From NCBI RefSeq assembly GCF_040958095.1, contig NC_091217.1, positions 12,762,215 to 12,826,214 on the forward strand: a stretch of 64,000 bases of DNA, read 5' to 3'. This DNA is from Procambarus clarkii. Its lineage: Eukaryota > Arthropoda > Malacostraca > Decapoda > Cambaridae. The notes below the pieces were generated by a model. That model had not been told where the DNA came from and did no database searches. It was given only the letters and a program-made list of their open reading frames with translations. Below, one piece after another: positions 21,661-31,941 of the stretch (the stretch's first letter is position 1; each line of letters begins with the position of its first letter). Made by a program: the position numbers and the translations under genes.

Positions 21661-22765
21661 CACAAGAATGCTTGCGAAACGAAGCCGAAGAGACGACCAC
21701 CTAGAATGCAAGCTGGAGCAGCTCCACTAGCGCTGCGCAATAGGAGGCAACAGTATTAGGCATCAAACGACGGTCCTGAAAAAGCCAAGACAGAAAAGAA
21801 AAGACAACCCGATCCAAAATAGAACAAAACCTACAGAGAGAGAAAATGGCGGAAAGAACACCAGAAACTTCATACTATCACCGAGATGAAGCTCTCGGGT
21901 GGGACACCATCAACGAAACCAACTGATTACCATACAAATGGTGATAAACCTGCGTCAAAAAGACCAGACGCAAAGAGCAGAGAAGACTGAACCAGCCATG
22001 TACCAGACTGGAGCAACCTGCTGGAAGAGGCAGAGCATCTTGAAACCTGTCCTGAAACAGCCAAGAAAGAAAAGTCAACCCAACATGATCCAAGACCAAA
22101 CATAACCTATGCAGGGAAAGGAAATGGCAAAAAGACAGCCAAGAGACTTCAGACTGTTGCCAAGAAGACCACAGGTGGGATACCATGAAAGAAGCCACCT
22201 GGTCACCATACAGATGGTGATAAACCCGCCAAAGAAACTCCAAATGCGAAGCACAGAAGAGTAGAGCGAATCAGCAAGGTACCTCACCAGACCGATCTGC
22301 TGAAAGAGACAGAGCCGCAGAAAACACACCAGGTTCGGACACCAAACAAGCAGCACCTGAAACCAGGGCTGGGCCAATCATGGGGCCAGAAGGAGAACCC
22401 TCCCCTGATAGGACTCGAGCTGAGCCAGAACCCGAAGCAACAGCTGAACCGTGGGGAAGAGATACAGATAACCGCACCTTAACCAGTCCTGCCGAAAAGC
22501 GTCTACAGCAAAGGCCTCGCAGTCAAGGAAGGGCACCACATATACGGGTGATGCCTCGACCATGCCGACGTGAAGAGGTCCACCTCTGGGGGCCCGAACA
22601 TCCAGCAGAGCCAACTGAAGGAGTCGGCGTCAACCGTCCATTCCGTGGATAGGGGATTGAACCATGACAGGCCGACCGCCAGGACATTGGACATGTCCCG
22701 GATATGAACTGCTTCATGCAAGCAAACCTAGCCCATAAAACAGCAACTGCCTAGAAAGCCTCCAA
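21661..22765 (-). pseudogene. DIRS-like element body: end of RT/RNase H and recombinase (copy 3)
   Basis: Minus-strand reading from about 22720 gives FGPPEVDLFTSAWSRHHPYM, then AFAVDAFRQDWLRCGYLYLF and QGRVLLLAP. This is the RNase H and post-RNase H signature of DIRS/Ty3-type pol (PEVDLF ... YLFP ... LLLAP). It is followed by SEPGVFSAALSLSADRSGEV and VYHHLYGDQVASFMVSHLW of the recombinase. Part of the recombinase (VYHHLYG) occurs twice, so the copy has an internal duplication, and the frame is broken in several places. The order RNase H, recombinase, terminal repeat supports the DIRS assignment of all copies here. Confidence 0.7.
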
Positions 22766-22914
22766 CTTGGAAGGTGGATTCTATCAAAACAGATCCAGTG
22801 AGAACATACCTCACAGGTCTTCGGGTTGTTAACATCCCCAACCCAACAGGCAGCAAGACAGGGGAAGAATACAAATCATCAGATAGCCAAGATGAACACC
22901 CCTCAAACTTACAT

Positions 22915-23320
22915 AGTGAAATCGGGCTCGATGAGGTACTCTCAGTTTAGAACAGGAATTTGAACAACTGATTAGAAATGTTAAAAAGAGAGATAAAGAA
23001 GGCAAAAAGAAACTATGAAGTGTGCATAGCAGGGCAAGCAAAGACAAATCCTAAAGGTTTTTTCAATTATATCGAACAAAGATTAGGGAAAGGATAGGTC
23101 CATTAAAAACTGAGACAGGTCAGATAACAGATAATGACGAAGAGATGAGTAGTATTTTTAATAAACATTTTATCTATTTACTAAAGAGGAATTTAACAAT
23201 ATGCCTTCAGCCGAACAAGTCTATGTGGGTGGGGACGAGGACAGGTTGACTAGTTTAGCAGTTACCAGGGAGGATGTAATTAAATAAATAGTAAAACTCA
23301 AACCAAACAAATCGTCGTCT
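22915..23320 (+). pseudogene. LINE ORF2 fragment (between endonuclease and RT)
   Basis: Plus-strand reading gives MLKREIKKAKRNYEVCIAGQ and AKTNPKGFFNYIEQRLGKG. 'NPKxFFxYI' is the linker typical of CR1-type ORF2 between the endonuclease and RT. Stops follow at once. Confidence 0.6.
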
Positions 23321-23995
23321 CTTCACTTTTTAGTGTGTGGTTTGGTCAACATTTTCAAGCCACGTTATTGTGATTCCTCATCTGCATATGATATGAGTTT
23401 CAAAAGTGTTTGTTGTATTTACTCGCCATTCTCCGTGTTGTTGACATCCAGACGTTCCCGCGCTGCGAGCCCCATCAGCTGATTACTCCATTCCAACGTG
23501 AAGAAATTAAATAATTTTTTTTTTTGTATTAACAGGCTTAGGTATACACAGCATATTACCAAAAAAAACTTGCAAATACACTGAAAAATACAGAAGTAAT
23601 TTTCTATTCAAAGTCAGCTCTTCAAGGAATTGAAAATCCAACAAACAGAATAGATATCTTGTCGTTGATTGATATCTTGATATCTTGAATATCTTGTCGT
23701 TGATTGAGAGTCATTTATTTATTTATTTATATATATACAAGAAGGTACATTGGGGGTCAACAGAGAACATAGAGTTTAAGTTGGAATTACATTCTTGTAA
23801 AGCCACTAGCACGCATAGCGTTTCGGACAAGTCCTTAAACTAACATAAGAACATAAGAAGAAAGATAAATGCAGAAAGCCTATTGGCCCATACGAGGCAG
23901 CTCCTCTATCTATAACCACCCAATCCCACTCATATACATGTCCAACCCACGCTTGTTAATGCATTTTTAAACTCGGTAACTAGGAGCCCAAGCGA
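23321..23995 (-). repeat. LINE 3'-end repeats, unassigned family
   Basis: Contains the 'ttatttatttatttat' tail and the 'acgcatagcgtttcgg' word, which is inverted at 26397-26425 (cgaaacgctatgcgta), plus 'cctattggcccatacgaggc'. These look like minus-strand LINE tails. 23330-23350 also carries the 'agtgtgtggtttggtcaac' word seen at 28610. Confidence 0.45.
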
Positions 23996-23997
23996 AC

Positions 23998-25735
23998 ACA
24001 TGCGGATGATATACTGATCCACACCAATGGGTATACCAACACCCAAAATGTTCTGAACTCTGTATTGCACACATGTCAGGAACTAGGCTTGTCATCTCAG
24101 TAGAGAAAACAAAGATCCTGGACCGACGCCCACCCAGACGGGGTGGGGCCGTTCGCAAAATGCAGTTGCATGATGGCTCTCTGCTCGACTATGTAACCAG
24201 ATACAAATACCTTGGTCTTGAAGTTCCACTGTACCGCAATGTTGTAGCCAGACTGGGTCGCCAATGTAGAGAGAGGCTCCGTGCTCTCAAGGCTGTGGCA
24301 GGCTACCATCCAAGCTATGGTGCAAATGTGAGAATTGTCAAAATGATGTATCTCTCATATATTAGGTCTCTGATTGTTTATGCTGCACCCATGCTTGCTC
24401 TAGTGCCTGAGAGAATGCTTGGAGGGCTGGAAAAGATGCAAAACGAAGCCATGAGGATTATCCTCGGATGTCCCCGTACAACTAAATTACTAAACATGAG
24501 GAAGGAACTGAATATTTCATGTGTAAGTGATCGTATCACTGAAATTAATGCTTTAATTGGTATCAAGATGCTTAGGCTAACCCACCCTAACCCCTGCACT
24601 GAAGCCCTCCAAGCCTTCTTCCTTGAAGATCAGCATCCCTCCAAATGGATTACCGTAACTGCCAATGTGCTCAGAATGTATAACTTTCATCACCCCTACC
24701 AAGAGAGACAACAACAACACTTTCCTGCCCTATGGGAGATCACTCCTTTCCAAATTACTGTCTCCCCCTTTCTCACCCAAGAAGCTGATTAAAGAACAAG
24801 CCTTGCTTTGACAAGAAGCAGAGTACAATGCCTTAAGCCAAATTGATGCTTTAGTCAGAGAGCGCTCCCTTTCCCAGATTATTTACACTGATTGATCCTT
24901 GCATCAGTCTTATGGTGCAGCTGGAAGTGCAGTTGTTGTGACAGGGAGAGATGGTTCCTTCTCCCATGAGTGTGGAGCGCGTCTAAGTAACTGGGCCTCC
25001 ACTCTTCAAACAGAATTGGTTGCCATAATCCTTGCACTAGAGCGCGTATATGAATCCAAAGTTGACACGCTAATTGTAAGTGACTCCATGTCATCCTTGA
25101 CTGCCCTCAGCTCCCCAAGGCATAACTGTGACGTGCTTATCTCTGAAGCTAGACACAGATATAATGAAATAATCAATGATGGAGTCAGAGTCTGTCTTCT
25201 GTGGATTCCTTCCCATATTGGTCTCCGAATGCATGATAGAAAAAAAACTGATGAGCTAGCCAAGACTTTTGCTCGTAAAGAGGGAATTGATTACCAACTT
25301 GGACTGCCTTTAAGCAGCCTGAGGGCAGCAATATCCCAGGAACATCAACTAAATTTCGGAGACTTGAGGCAAAGTGAAATTCACACCAGTTACTCCATCT
25401 ACCATCATTCTATTATGCATGAAGAACCGCACGTCTATGGATCATCCAATAATGTTAGCAGACTTCTAGATGTTACCACTGCTAGGCTTAGGCTCGGCTA
25501 CAAGTACCTCTGGGAGTTTGTAACATCTGCTGATGTAGATTTGACTAAATGTAAACTCTGTCAGCAGAACTATTTGCATACTTTGCGTCACTATATAATG
25601 GAATGTAAAAAAAATTGCGGAATTTAGAAATAACACCATCAATAGTGTCCAAGAAATGTGTAAGTACTTCATTCATGATGATGTGCTGCCCGAAATTTTA
25701 GCGAAGTATCCAAAATTTGCTTACTGTAGGTAATG
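23998..25735 (+). pseudogene. Non-LTR retrotransposon ORF2, RT palm to RNase H and zinc knuckle
   Basis: It begins at the RT catalytic box, read HADDILIHTNG (usually YADD), then one frame change into QELGLVISVEKTKIL. An open stretch to 24792 has the RT thumb (YKYLGLEVPL, KMMYLSYIRSLIVYAAPMLA, LEKMQNEAMRIILGCPRTTK). After a stop and frame change, an RNase H domain follows (AGSAVVVTGRDGSF, LQTELVAIILALERV, SDSMSSLTAL, LLWIPSHIGLRMHDRKKTDE), then a C-terminal cysteine/histidine knuckle (CKLCQQNYLHTLRHYIMEC). RT plus RNase H points to an I/Jockey-group LINE. It is 5'-truncated with at least three lesions. Confidence 0.82.
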
Positions 25736-26520
25736 CATGCACATGCTTGTAAAGCTGCCGCCCAGTTGGGTGCCTTGTATAGTGACTGTTGTGAGCCTCT
25801 TGTTGAATCACTTGTGACACAAAAGATTATTGTTGTGTGTACTTGTGTGGGTGATTAGATATGTATGTGTATATGTATACATGTATACGTATATATATGT
25901 ACATGTATGTATGAGAATGTGTACATGTGTACAAATGTGAGAATGTGTACAAAGTAGCCGTCACAACTGCAAGAAAAATGACAGGTTGGATAAGAAGAAC
26001 TTTTCACACTAGAGATGCTATACCGATGATGATACTTTCAAAGCTGGAGAAATTGCTGCCCTGGAGAGCGTGCAGAGATCCTTTACTGCTAGAATCCACT
26101 CAGTCAGGCTGCGAGCAGCCGCGTCTAACAGCCTGGTTGATCAGTCCAGCAACCAGGCCTGGTCGACGACCGGGCCGCGGGGACACTAAGTCCCGGAAGC
26201 ACCTCAAGGTAACCTCAAGGTATTTATATATATATAACATTAATAATTTTGTAACTAGCGTCAAAAATTTTTATTTGCTTAGCTAAACGAACTAGAGGGT
26301 TCAGTTCCTGAACCGATTATGTGCCTCTGCAATCCTTTACACCACCGCCCACGGGATGGGTATGGGGTGCATAATAAAGAAAGAAATTGGAAATTGGACC
26401 TCACCTTGCCCGAAACGCTATGCGTACTAGTGACCTTAGGTATTGTATGTACTAGCTCTATCTATAAATCAATCAGAATGTTTGTATCTCTGCATCTATG
26501 TATGTACTTTTCCTAAATAA

Positions 26521-26556
<36 letters not shown>

Positions 26557-26560
26557 ATTA
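25736..26560 (+). repeat. LINE 3' UTR and neighbouring 3'-tail repeats, ending in (ATT)n
   Basis: 25850-25960 is a TGTA/TATG-rich simple region. 26080-26220 is a 'gcctggttgatcagtcc ... cctcaaggtaacctcaagg' repeat. 26290-26560 contains the 'acaccaccgcccacgggatg' word (inverted at 39880, 40430 and 42340) and ends in about 11 ATT units at 26522-26555. Confidence 0.55.
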
Positions 26561-26739
26561 TATCCAGATAGAAATCCAGTCGGCTCTCTTATCATCTTTC
26601 TAAATTAAAAAAAAATACAAATATTTATTCAGGTAAAGTACATACATACAAGGTAAGATACAAAAGTTGATGGATTTATAGATAGAGCTAGTACATACAA
26701 TGCCTAAAGCATTATTATTATTCTGTTCCCTTTGATTCC

Positions 26740-27152
26740 ACTAGGGAGATAATCGTTGTTGGTCGAGGAACGACGACGCTCGAGGGATCGGATGCACCCC
26801 GGCTGCTTTTAGATAGGGGAGACAGTGGCCCTCAGATGAAAATATCAGTAAATAGAACCCTGGAGGAGGCGCGTGGCCGTCCTCACCTGTCTCTTGCCGT
26901 CAGGGAGGGTTTATCTCAGGATCAAGTACTCGACTTGGACTGGGGAATTTTCGTACGTTTACTGCCATATTGTTTTCAATTAATTGAAATGAACACTTTT
27001 TGTTACTTGTATGGGTTACTTAGTAAGTTATTTTAACTTGTAGTGTTAAGTGAGTCGCTGGTGCGTGAGTGTTACACAAGGCGGAGCTGGGCAGTGTTGC
27101 TGTAACAGCTGATTGTGGCACAAGCTGTTTACGCCCACAAGTTTATGACAGC
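26740..27152. promoter_or_regulatory. Candidate divergent RTEL1/SAC1 promoter region with 5' UTR donors
   Basis: This is a locally CpG-richer, repeat-free block between the two head-to-head genes. Minus strand: a donor CAG/GTGAGG at 26889-26884 could end an RTEL1 leader exon, matching the acceptor at 20786. Plus strand: a donor AGC/GTAAGT at 27152-27157 could end a SAC1 leader exon, matching the acceptor at 31918. No TATA box was identified. All of this is inference from splice signals and composition. Confidence 0.4.
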
Positions 27153-28310
27153 GTAAGTGTTTCCTCAAGTAATATTTTAACTTGAATGCATACAGGGTCT
27201 GTGAATGAACTATAAACGCAAAGATGCAACATATTTTGTGCTGATATAAGTTATAATTAAGAAAACTTAATGACATTGTATGGGGCATCATTTTCATCCT
27301 TCGACTTGGTCCTTATTTTGTTGCGACAAATAGTTTCAGTTAAGTATATTTATCCGTTGATGCAACTTGAGGTAGTTAATAACTAGGTTGGGATTAGTTG
27401 CTGACACTTGTCACAGGACTCGTGTAACATTTTTCGATAAATAAACATTATCATTATCACATGGTGAGGTTTCCCCTGTAAACTCGACACCGGCAGGTAA
27501 CACACAGATTAACATAACTTGTTTGTAATTACTGCAGGGTTTACAGGGATGCCTTGTGTGTATCATTAGTGGGGGGCGAAGCTTCCTTTATTATAATGTG
27601 AAATAATATCTATAATAACTTCCATAAAGTTTGTGAATGCTCGCTAAAGGAATGCTGTGCTATTTATAGACAGGTCAATATGACACTGTTACTTGGAAAC
27701 TTCTAAAACTTATTACCTTCCATCTCACTCCATCATTTTCATGAGTAGGTTAATGTCTTATAATAGGTCATTTTTAGGCTATCTTCATTATATAACACAC
27801 CAGAGTCATTAATACATTATTTACTACAAATTTTGGGTCGTTATCAAGCATTGGTAAGGTTTATATTTCTTGCTCCAGCACGGTGCTGATCCTAAAATAT
27901 CTATTGGGCAATGCTGGTAGATGCCTGCCACTTTGCCTAGGAAAGTTATTTATGTTCATGTAGCATAAAAATACATTCTTAATTAAAAAATCATTTAGTC
28001 TGAATTGAGAAGGAAGTTCATCAATAAAATTACACTACAAGCTGGTCTGTAGGTGCAATACAAGTTGCATGCAGTGTGCATTGTATCAGAAGTAGTTTTG
28101 TAGTACTATATGCAGTTATACATATTTGTTCAGAGTTTAGAAAATGAAGGGTATTTTTTTTTTTTTTTTTTGCTTTATATGGGTTGAACACTCTTTTTAA
28201 ATGGCCTTCACTGTTAGATGTGTGCCAGACTCCCACAAATGTCTGTATTTTTGTAATTTGCAAATGTATTGGATTATATTATCTTATTCTTAATTGGAGA
28301 GGATTTCAAG
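27153..28310. other. Putative first intron of SAC1, left part
   Basis: AT-rich DNA with a T-run at 28154-28171 and no coding signal on either strand. Confidence 0.5.
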
Positions 28311-28314
28311 AGTG

Positions 28315-28448
28315 CTACTACTACCTGAAGTTATCAAGACTTCAGGTAGTAGTAGCTGGTAGTAGTAACTTCAGCTACTACTACCTGAAGTTACAAGTTA
28401 TCACAAGTCAAGCCTGGCCTGGGGGCCAGGCTTGACTTGTGATAACTT
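28315..28448. repeat. Two adjacent perfect hairpins
   Basis: The first has 17-nt arms at 28315-28331 and 28339-28355 (ctactactacctgaagt and its complement). The second has 25-nt arms at 28395-28419 and 28424-28448 with a 4-nt loop. The second hairpin's arm contains the 'gccaggcttgacttgtg' word used by the LINE tails. Confidence 0.85.
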
Positions 28449-28502
28449 GGTCCAACATGCAGGCGATGAGTCACAATAACGTGAGTGAAGTATGGTGACC
28501 AA

Positions 28503-28612
28503 TCCACACACTAGAAAATGAAGGGACGACGACGTTTCGGTCCGTTCTCACAATCGACTTGACAATGGTCCAGGACAGACTGAAATGTCGTTGTCCCTTC
28601 ATTTTCTAGTGT
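28503..28612. repeat. Foldback repeat with roughly 38-bp arms
   Basis: 'ccacacactagaaaatgaag' on the left is answered by 'cttcattttctagtgtgtgg' on the right, with imperfect extension (acgacgacgtttcggtc against gactgaaatgtcgttgt). A piece of it recurs at 23325-23345. Confidence 0.75.
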
Positions 28613-28649
28613 GTGGGTTTGTCCAACATGTTGCTTTGAGCGGCCCGCA

Positions 28650-29084
28650 GGCCCATACATCCACTACAACCCTGTTGGTCCGGCACGTCATGGATAATTG
28701 TGTGAGGCTAACATCAAGTTTTTGGCCTCCAACCTTGAACAGACACATTCTCTTTTTAAGATAGATTTGTAAGAATTGTCTTTAATGATATGTGGCTAAG
28801 GCACCTTTAAGATTCACCATGTTATTATGCATATGAAAATACATAGGAAAAAATGGTTCATATGCAGTGAAACATTTTCCAAATTTTAAGTGATTGTACT
28901 GCCAGATTCTTTATCTCCTGATCATATTTATGATGCTGATTAGATAAGCTTGTTCTGTCACCAGTTACATATTGATATGTTCTGGTATATGTGGGTGAAA
29001 GTAATGTTTCTGGGCAAAAGCCAAGGAAAAGTAAGCTCACTATGCTTTGCTGTCCCAATGCAAACTTCAAAAGTTGAGGCTTGC
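28650..29084. other. Putative SAC1 intron, unassigned
   Basis: Starts with the 'gcggcccgcaggcccataca' LINE-tail word. The rest is AT-rich without recognisable features. Confidence 0.45.
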
Positions 29085-29700
29085 CGTAGAGATGATTAGG
29101 AATAAGGGTGCGATCCCTGTCATACTGTATATGGAATTCTGCCTGGACGAGGCATTGGCAATAAATGGTGGTCTAGGGCAATTGGAATAAATTGCCAGCT
29201 GGACAATTATTGCAAGGCAAAAGCAATTACTGCACATTCATGGACAAGTGTGACAAGTTTTAGATAGAAATAAAATAAATGCCAGAGATGGGGCACATTT
29301 AGCAGGGACAGAGGTGGTTGCTTTGACTAGTTCACTGAAGATCACTGTTGCTAGTATTGTTCAAGGTTCAGACTGTTAGAAGTCAGAGGTATGAGTGTCA
29401 CTCAAGAAGTAGGAAGTTGTGGCCCAATTGGACATTCTCTGGGAAGAGGATTGGAATTTGGGAAAAATAAAGAATGTGGGGATAATATAAATGAGGCGAA
29501 TATTTTCATGGAAAAAGAAATATACGTAGTCATAGAAATATCTTAAGATTGTTCTATACAAATACCAAGAGTGTTAGAAAATGATGAATGAACTACAAGT
29601 GCTTGTTACAGTATTAATAAATATTGTGATAATAGAAATGTGGATGAAGGTAGATCCAGTGAACTGAACAGTCAGGCAAGGGAAAGGAGTGGTACTGTGT
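29085..29700 (+). pseudogene. LINE ORF1/ORF2 junction remnant
   Basis: Plus-strand reading with stops gives INARDGAHLAGTEVVALTSSL, which resembles the C-terminal end (xARDGxHLxxxG) of the SGNH-esterase-like ORF1 of CR1-group LINEs. It is followed by VLYKYQEC..KMMNELQVL-like sequence, reminiscent of the ORF2 endonuclease start. The remnant is too decayed for firm assignment. Confidence 0.4.
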
Positions 29701-29773
29701 GAAAGAAATTCTTGACACCTACCCGTCCACTGCTGCCAGCCTATCCACCCAATTTCCTGCTTGCCCCTCCAAT

Positions 29774-30610
29774 ATCCATCCATCCAGTCCCCCTCCACCA
29801 TCCATCCAGTCCCCCTCCACCATCCATCCATCCAGTCCCCCTCCACCATCCTTCCATCCAGTCCCCCTCCACCATCCATCCATCCAGTCCCCCTCCACCA
29901 TCCATCCAGTCCCCCTCCACCATCCATCCATCCAGTCCCCCTCCACCATCCATCCATCCAGTCCCCCTCCACCATCCATCCATCCAGTCCAGTCCCCCTC
30001 CACCATCCATCCATCCAGTCCCCCTCCACCATCCATCCATCCAGTCCCCCTCCACCATCCATCCATCCAGTCCCCCTCCACCATCCATCCATCCAGTCCC
30101 CCTCCACCATCCATCCATCCAGTCCCCCTCCACCATCCATCCATCCAGTCCCCCTCCACCATCCATCCATCCAGTCCCCCTCCACCATCCATCCATCCAG
30201 TCCCCCTCCACCATCCATCCATCCAGTCCCCCTCCACCATCCATCCATCCAGTCCCCCTCCACCATCCATCCATCCAGTCCCCCTCCACCATCCATCCAT
30301 CCAGTCCCCCTCCACCATCCATCCATCCAGTCCCCCTCCACCATCCATCCATCCAGTCCCCCTCCACCATCCATCCATCCAGTCCCCCTCCACCATCCAT
30401 CCATCCAGTCCCCCTCCACCATCCATCCATCCAGTCCCCCTCCACCATCCATCCATCCAGTCCCCCTCCACCATCCATCCATCCAGTCCCCCTCCACCAT
30501 CCATCCATCCAGTCCCCCTCCACCATCCATCCATCCAGTCCCCCTCCACCATCCATCCATCCAGTCCCCCTCCACCATCCATCCATCCAGTCCCCCTCCA
30601 CCATCCATCC
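29774..30610 (+). repeat. 26-bp minisatellite, about 32 copies
   Basis: The unit is ccatccatccatccagtccc plus cctcca. One copy at 29853 carries 'ccttccatcc', and some copies lack one catc or duplicate 'cagtc' (29990-29996). Because 26 is not a multiple of 3 and the unit lacks stops, several frames on both strands stay open for 280-360 codons; these are not genes. The opposite strand is G-rich (tggaggggg, then ggatgg repeats). Confidence 0.97.
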
Positions 30611-31040
30611 TATGGCACCACTTACAGTGCAGGTGGAAAGGAAACACCCCTACATGGAGGTGCTAAAGTGAAAATAGCACTCTTCCTAGTAAGGGGTGGG
30701 GATGAAAGAGTAGGTTCGTACAGTATACTAGATCGAGATGCAATGACGGAGACTTCGGAGGCTGTTCGTGAGATCAGGTGTTTGTAAGCAGGAGCTAATG
30801 TAACGTACAATGTACTCTACTATAATTTTATAAGTCATTTTCTGAAGTCTCATGTTCTGGCACTGTCATGGCATATTAACTCGTTCCTTTCCTTGAGTAC
30901 TGAAAAACTATTGTTTGATCAGTACGTCTGATTGTCACTTTGTCCATCATATACTTAACACTTTGCAGGCTCAGTGCGTGACCGCCACAGACTGCCACGT
31001 CATGCTCCCGGTGTTTTGGGCAAGCGTGCAGCGACACTGA
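30611..31040. other. Spacer between minisatellite and satellite
   Basis: No conserved coding or structural feature was seen. Confidence 0.5.
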
Positions 31041-31700
31041 AATGTGTATACTCATTTCTGTTTTCTCAACTTAATTCTTATGCTAAGTCGTTTGTTTTCG
31101 TATCATTGTGTTCGCAATAGAATTCCCTATGAGGGTATATGCATATAAGGTCCAAAAGCCCGGCGTGACTCCCCGACAGCGAAGTCCAAAGTTGGCATAA
31201 CGTTACCCGTGAACGAGCAAAATCAGTAAAATGTGTATACTCGTTTGTTTTCTCACCTTAATTCTTGTGCTATGTCGTTCATTTTGGTATCATTGTGTTC
31301 GCAATAGAATTCCCTACAGGGGTATATGCATATATATGCAAAATCCCGGCGTGACTCCCCCACAACAAAGCCTAAAGTCGGCCAACCATTACCCCGTGAA
31401 CGAGCACCAATTGGCACAATGTGTATACTCATTCAGTTTGATAACATCAATTTTCGTGTTATGTCTTTCATTTTGATATCAAATTGTTCGCAATCTAAAG
31501 ACATGCATTTTAAATTATTCCCATAATAATAGAACAATAAATGGAATTTTAACAAATATTTTAAATTTTGGACACTCATCACCACAAAATTTATATATCT
31601 TTCCAGTGTTCTGACATCAATTGTCAGGCTACGTCGTCATTATCGTATTATAATGTACACGATATAAAGGCGCTCATTATGAAACCACTCCAAATTTGAT
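31041..31700 (+). repeat. 189-bp satellite, about three units plus a decayed fourth
   Basis: The word 'aatgtgtatactc' starts at 31041, 31230 and 31419, exactly 189 bp apart both times. Units 1 and 2 share 'ttgtgttcgcaatagaattc' and 'cccggcgtgactcccc'. Unit 3 and a fourth (from about 31590) diverge. The satellite ends about 150 bp before SAC1. Confidence 0.85.
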
Positions 31701-31918
31701 CGGATAAAATTTTAATTTTTTACAAATATTTTAGTAATGGGCACAAGCACGAGTCCACCGCTCAAACTCGAGAGAAAAATGCTGGACGCGTATCCCACCC
31801 AGTGCATGATAGTGTTAACCTTCTCTTGTACTACTCCTAAACCAGATACAGTATATAATGTGCTTTAATCATATCATTGTTTCATACAGATTAGAATATT
31901 TCAATTTTGTTTCCACAG

Positions 31919-31941
31919 AGTCACGGAAAGAGAGTGGCAAC
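31919..31941 (+). other. SAC1 5' UTR just after a splice acceptor
   Basis: A polypyrimidine run and 'tgtttccacag' acceptor (CAG 31916-31918) precede 23 bp of leader before the ATG. The open frame extends upstream of the acceptor to an ATG at 31858, but those 28 residues do not resemble SAC1. Confidence 0.6.

Noticed and set aside
22378..22721. Independent small genes in the 22.4-22.7 kb block
   Set aside because: The minus-strand reading is the RNase H end of the DIRS-like pol, and plus-strand ORFs are its shadow.
26836..27036. 66-codon ORF (MKISVNRTLEEARG...) in the candidate promoter
   Set aside because: No family recognised, no splice support, and it overlaps the candidate leader exons; treated as chance.
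29574..30787. ORFs of 280-362 codons on both strands (Gly/Trp/Met-rich or Pro/Ser-rich)
   Set aside because: They are translations of the 26-bp minisatellite. The unit has no stops and rotates through frames, and flanks show no gene structure.
31858..31941. SAC1 start at the upstream ATG (28 extra residues)
   Set aside because: The extra residues cross a good splice acceptor at 31916-31918 and do not resemble SAC1 N-termini.
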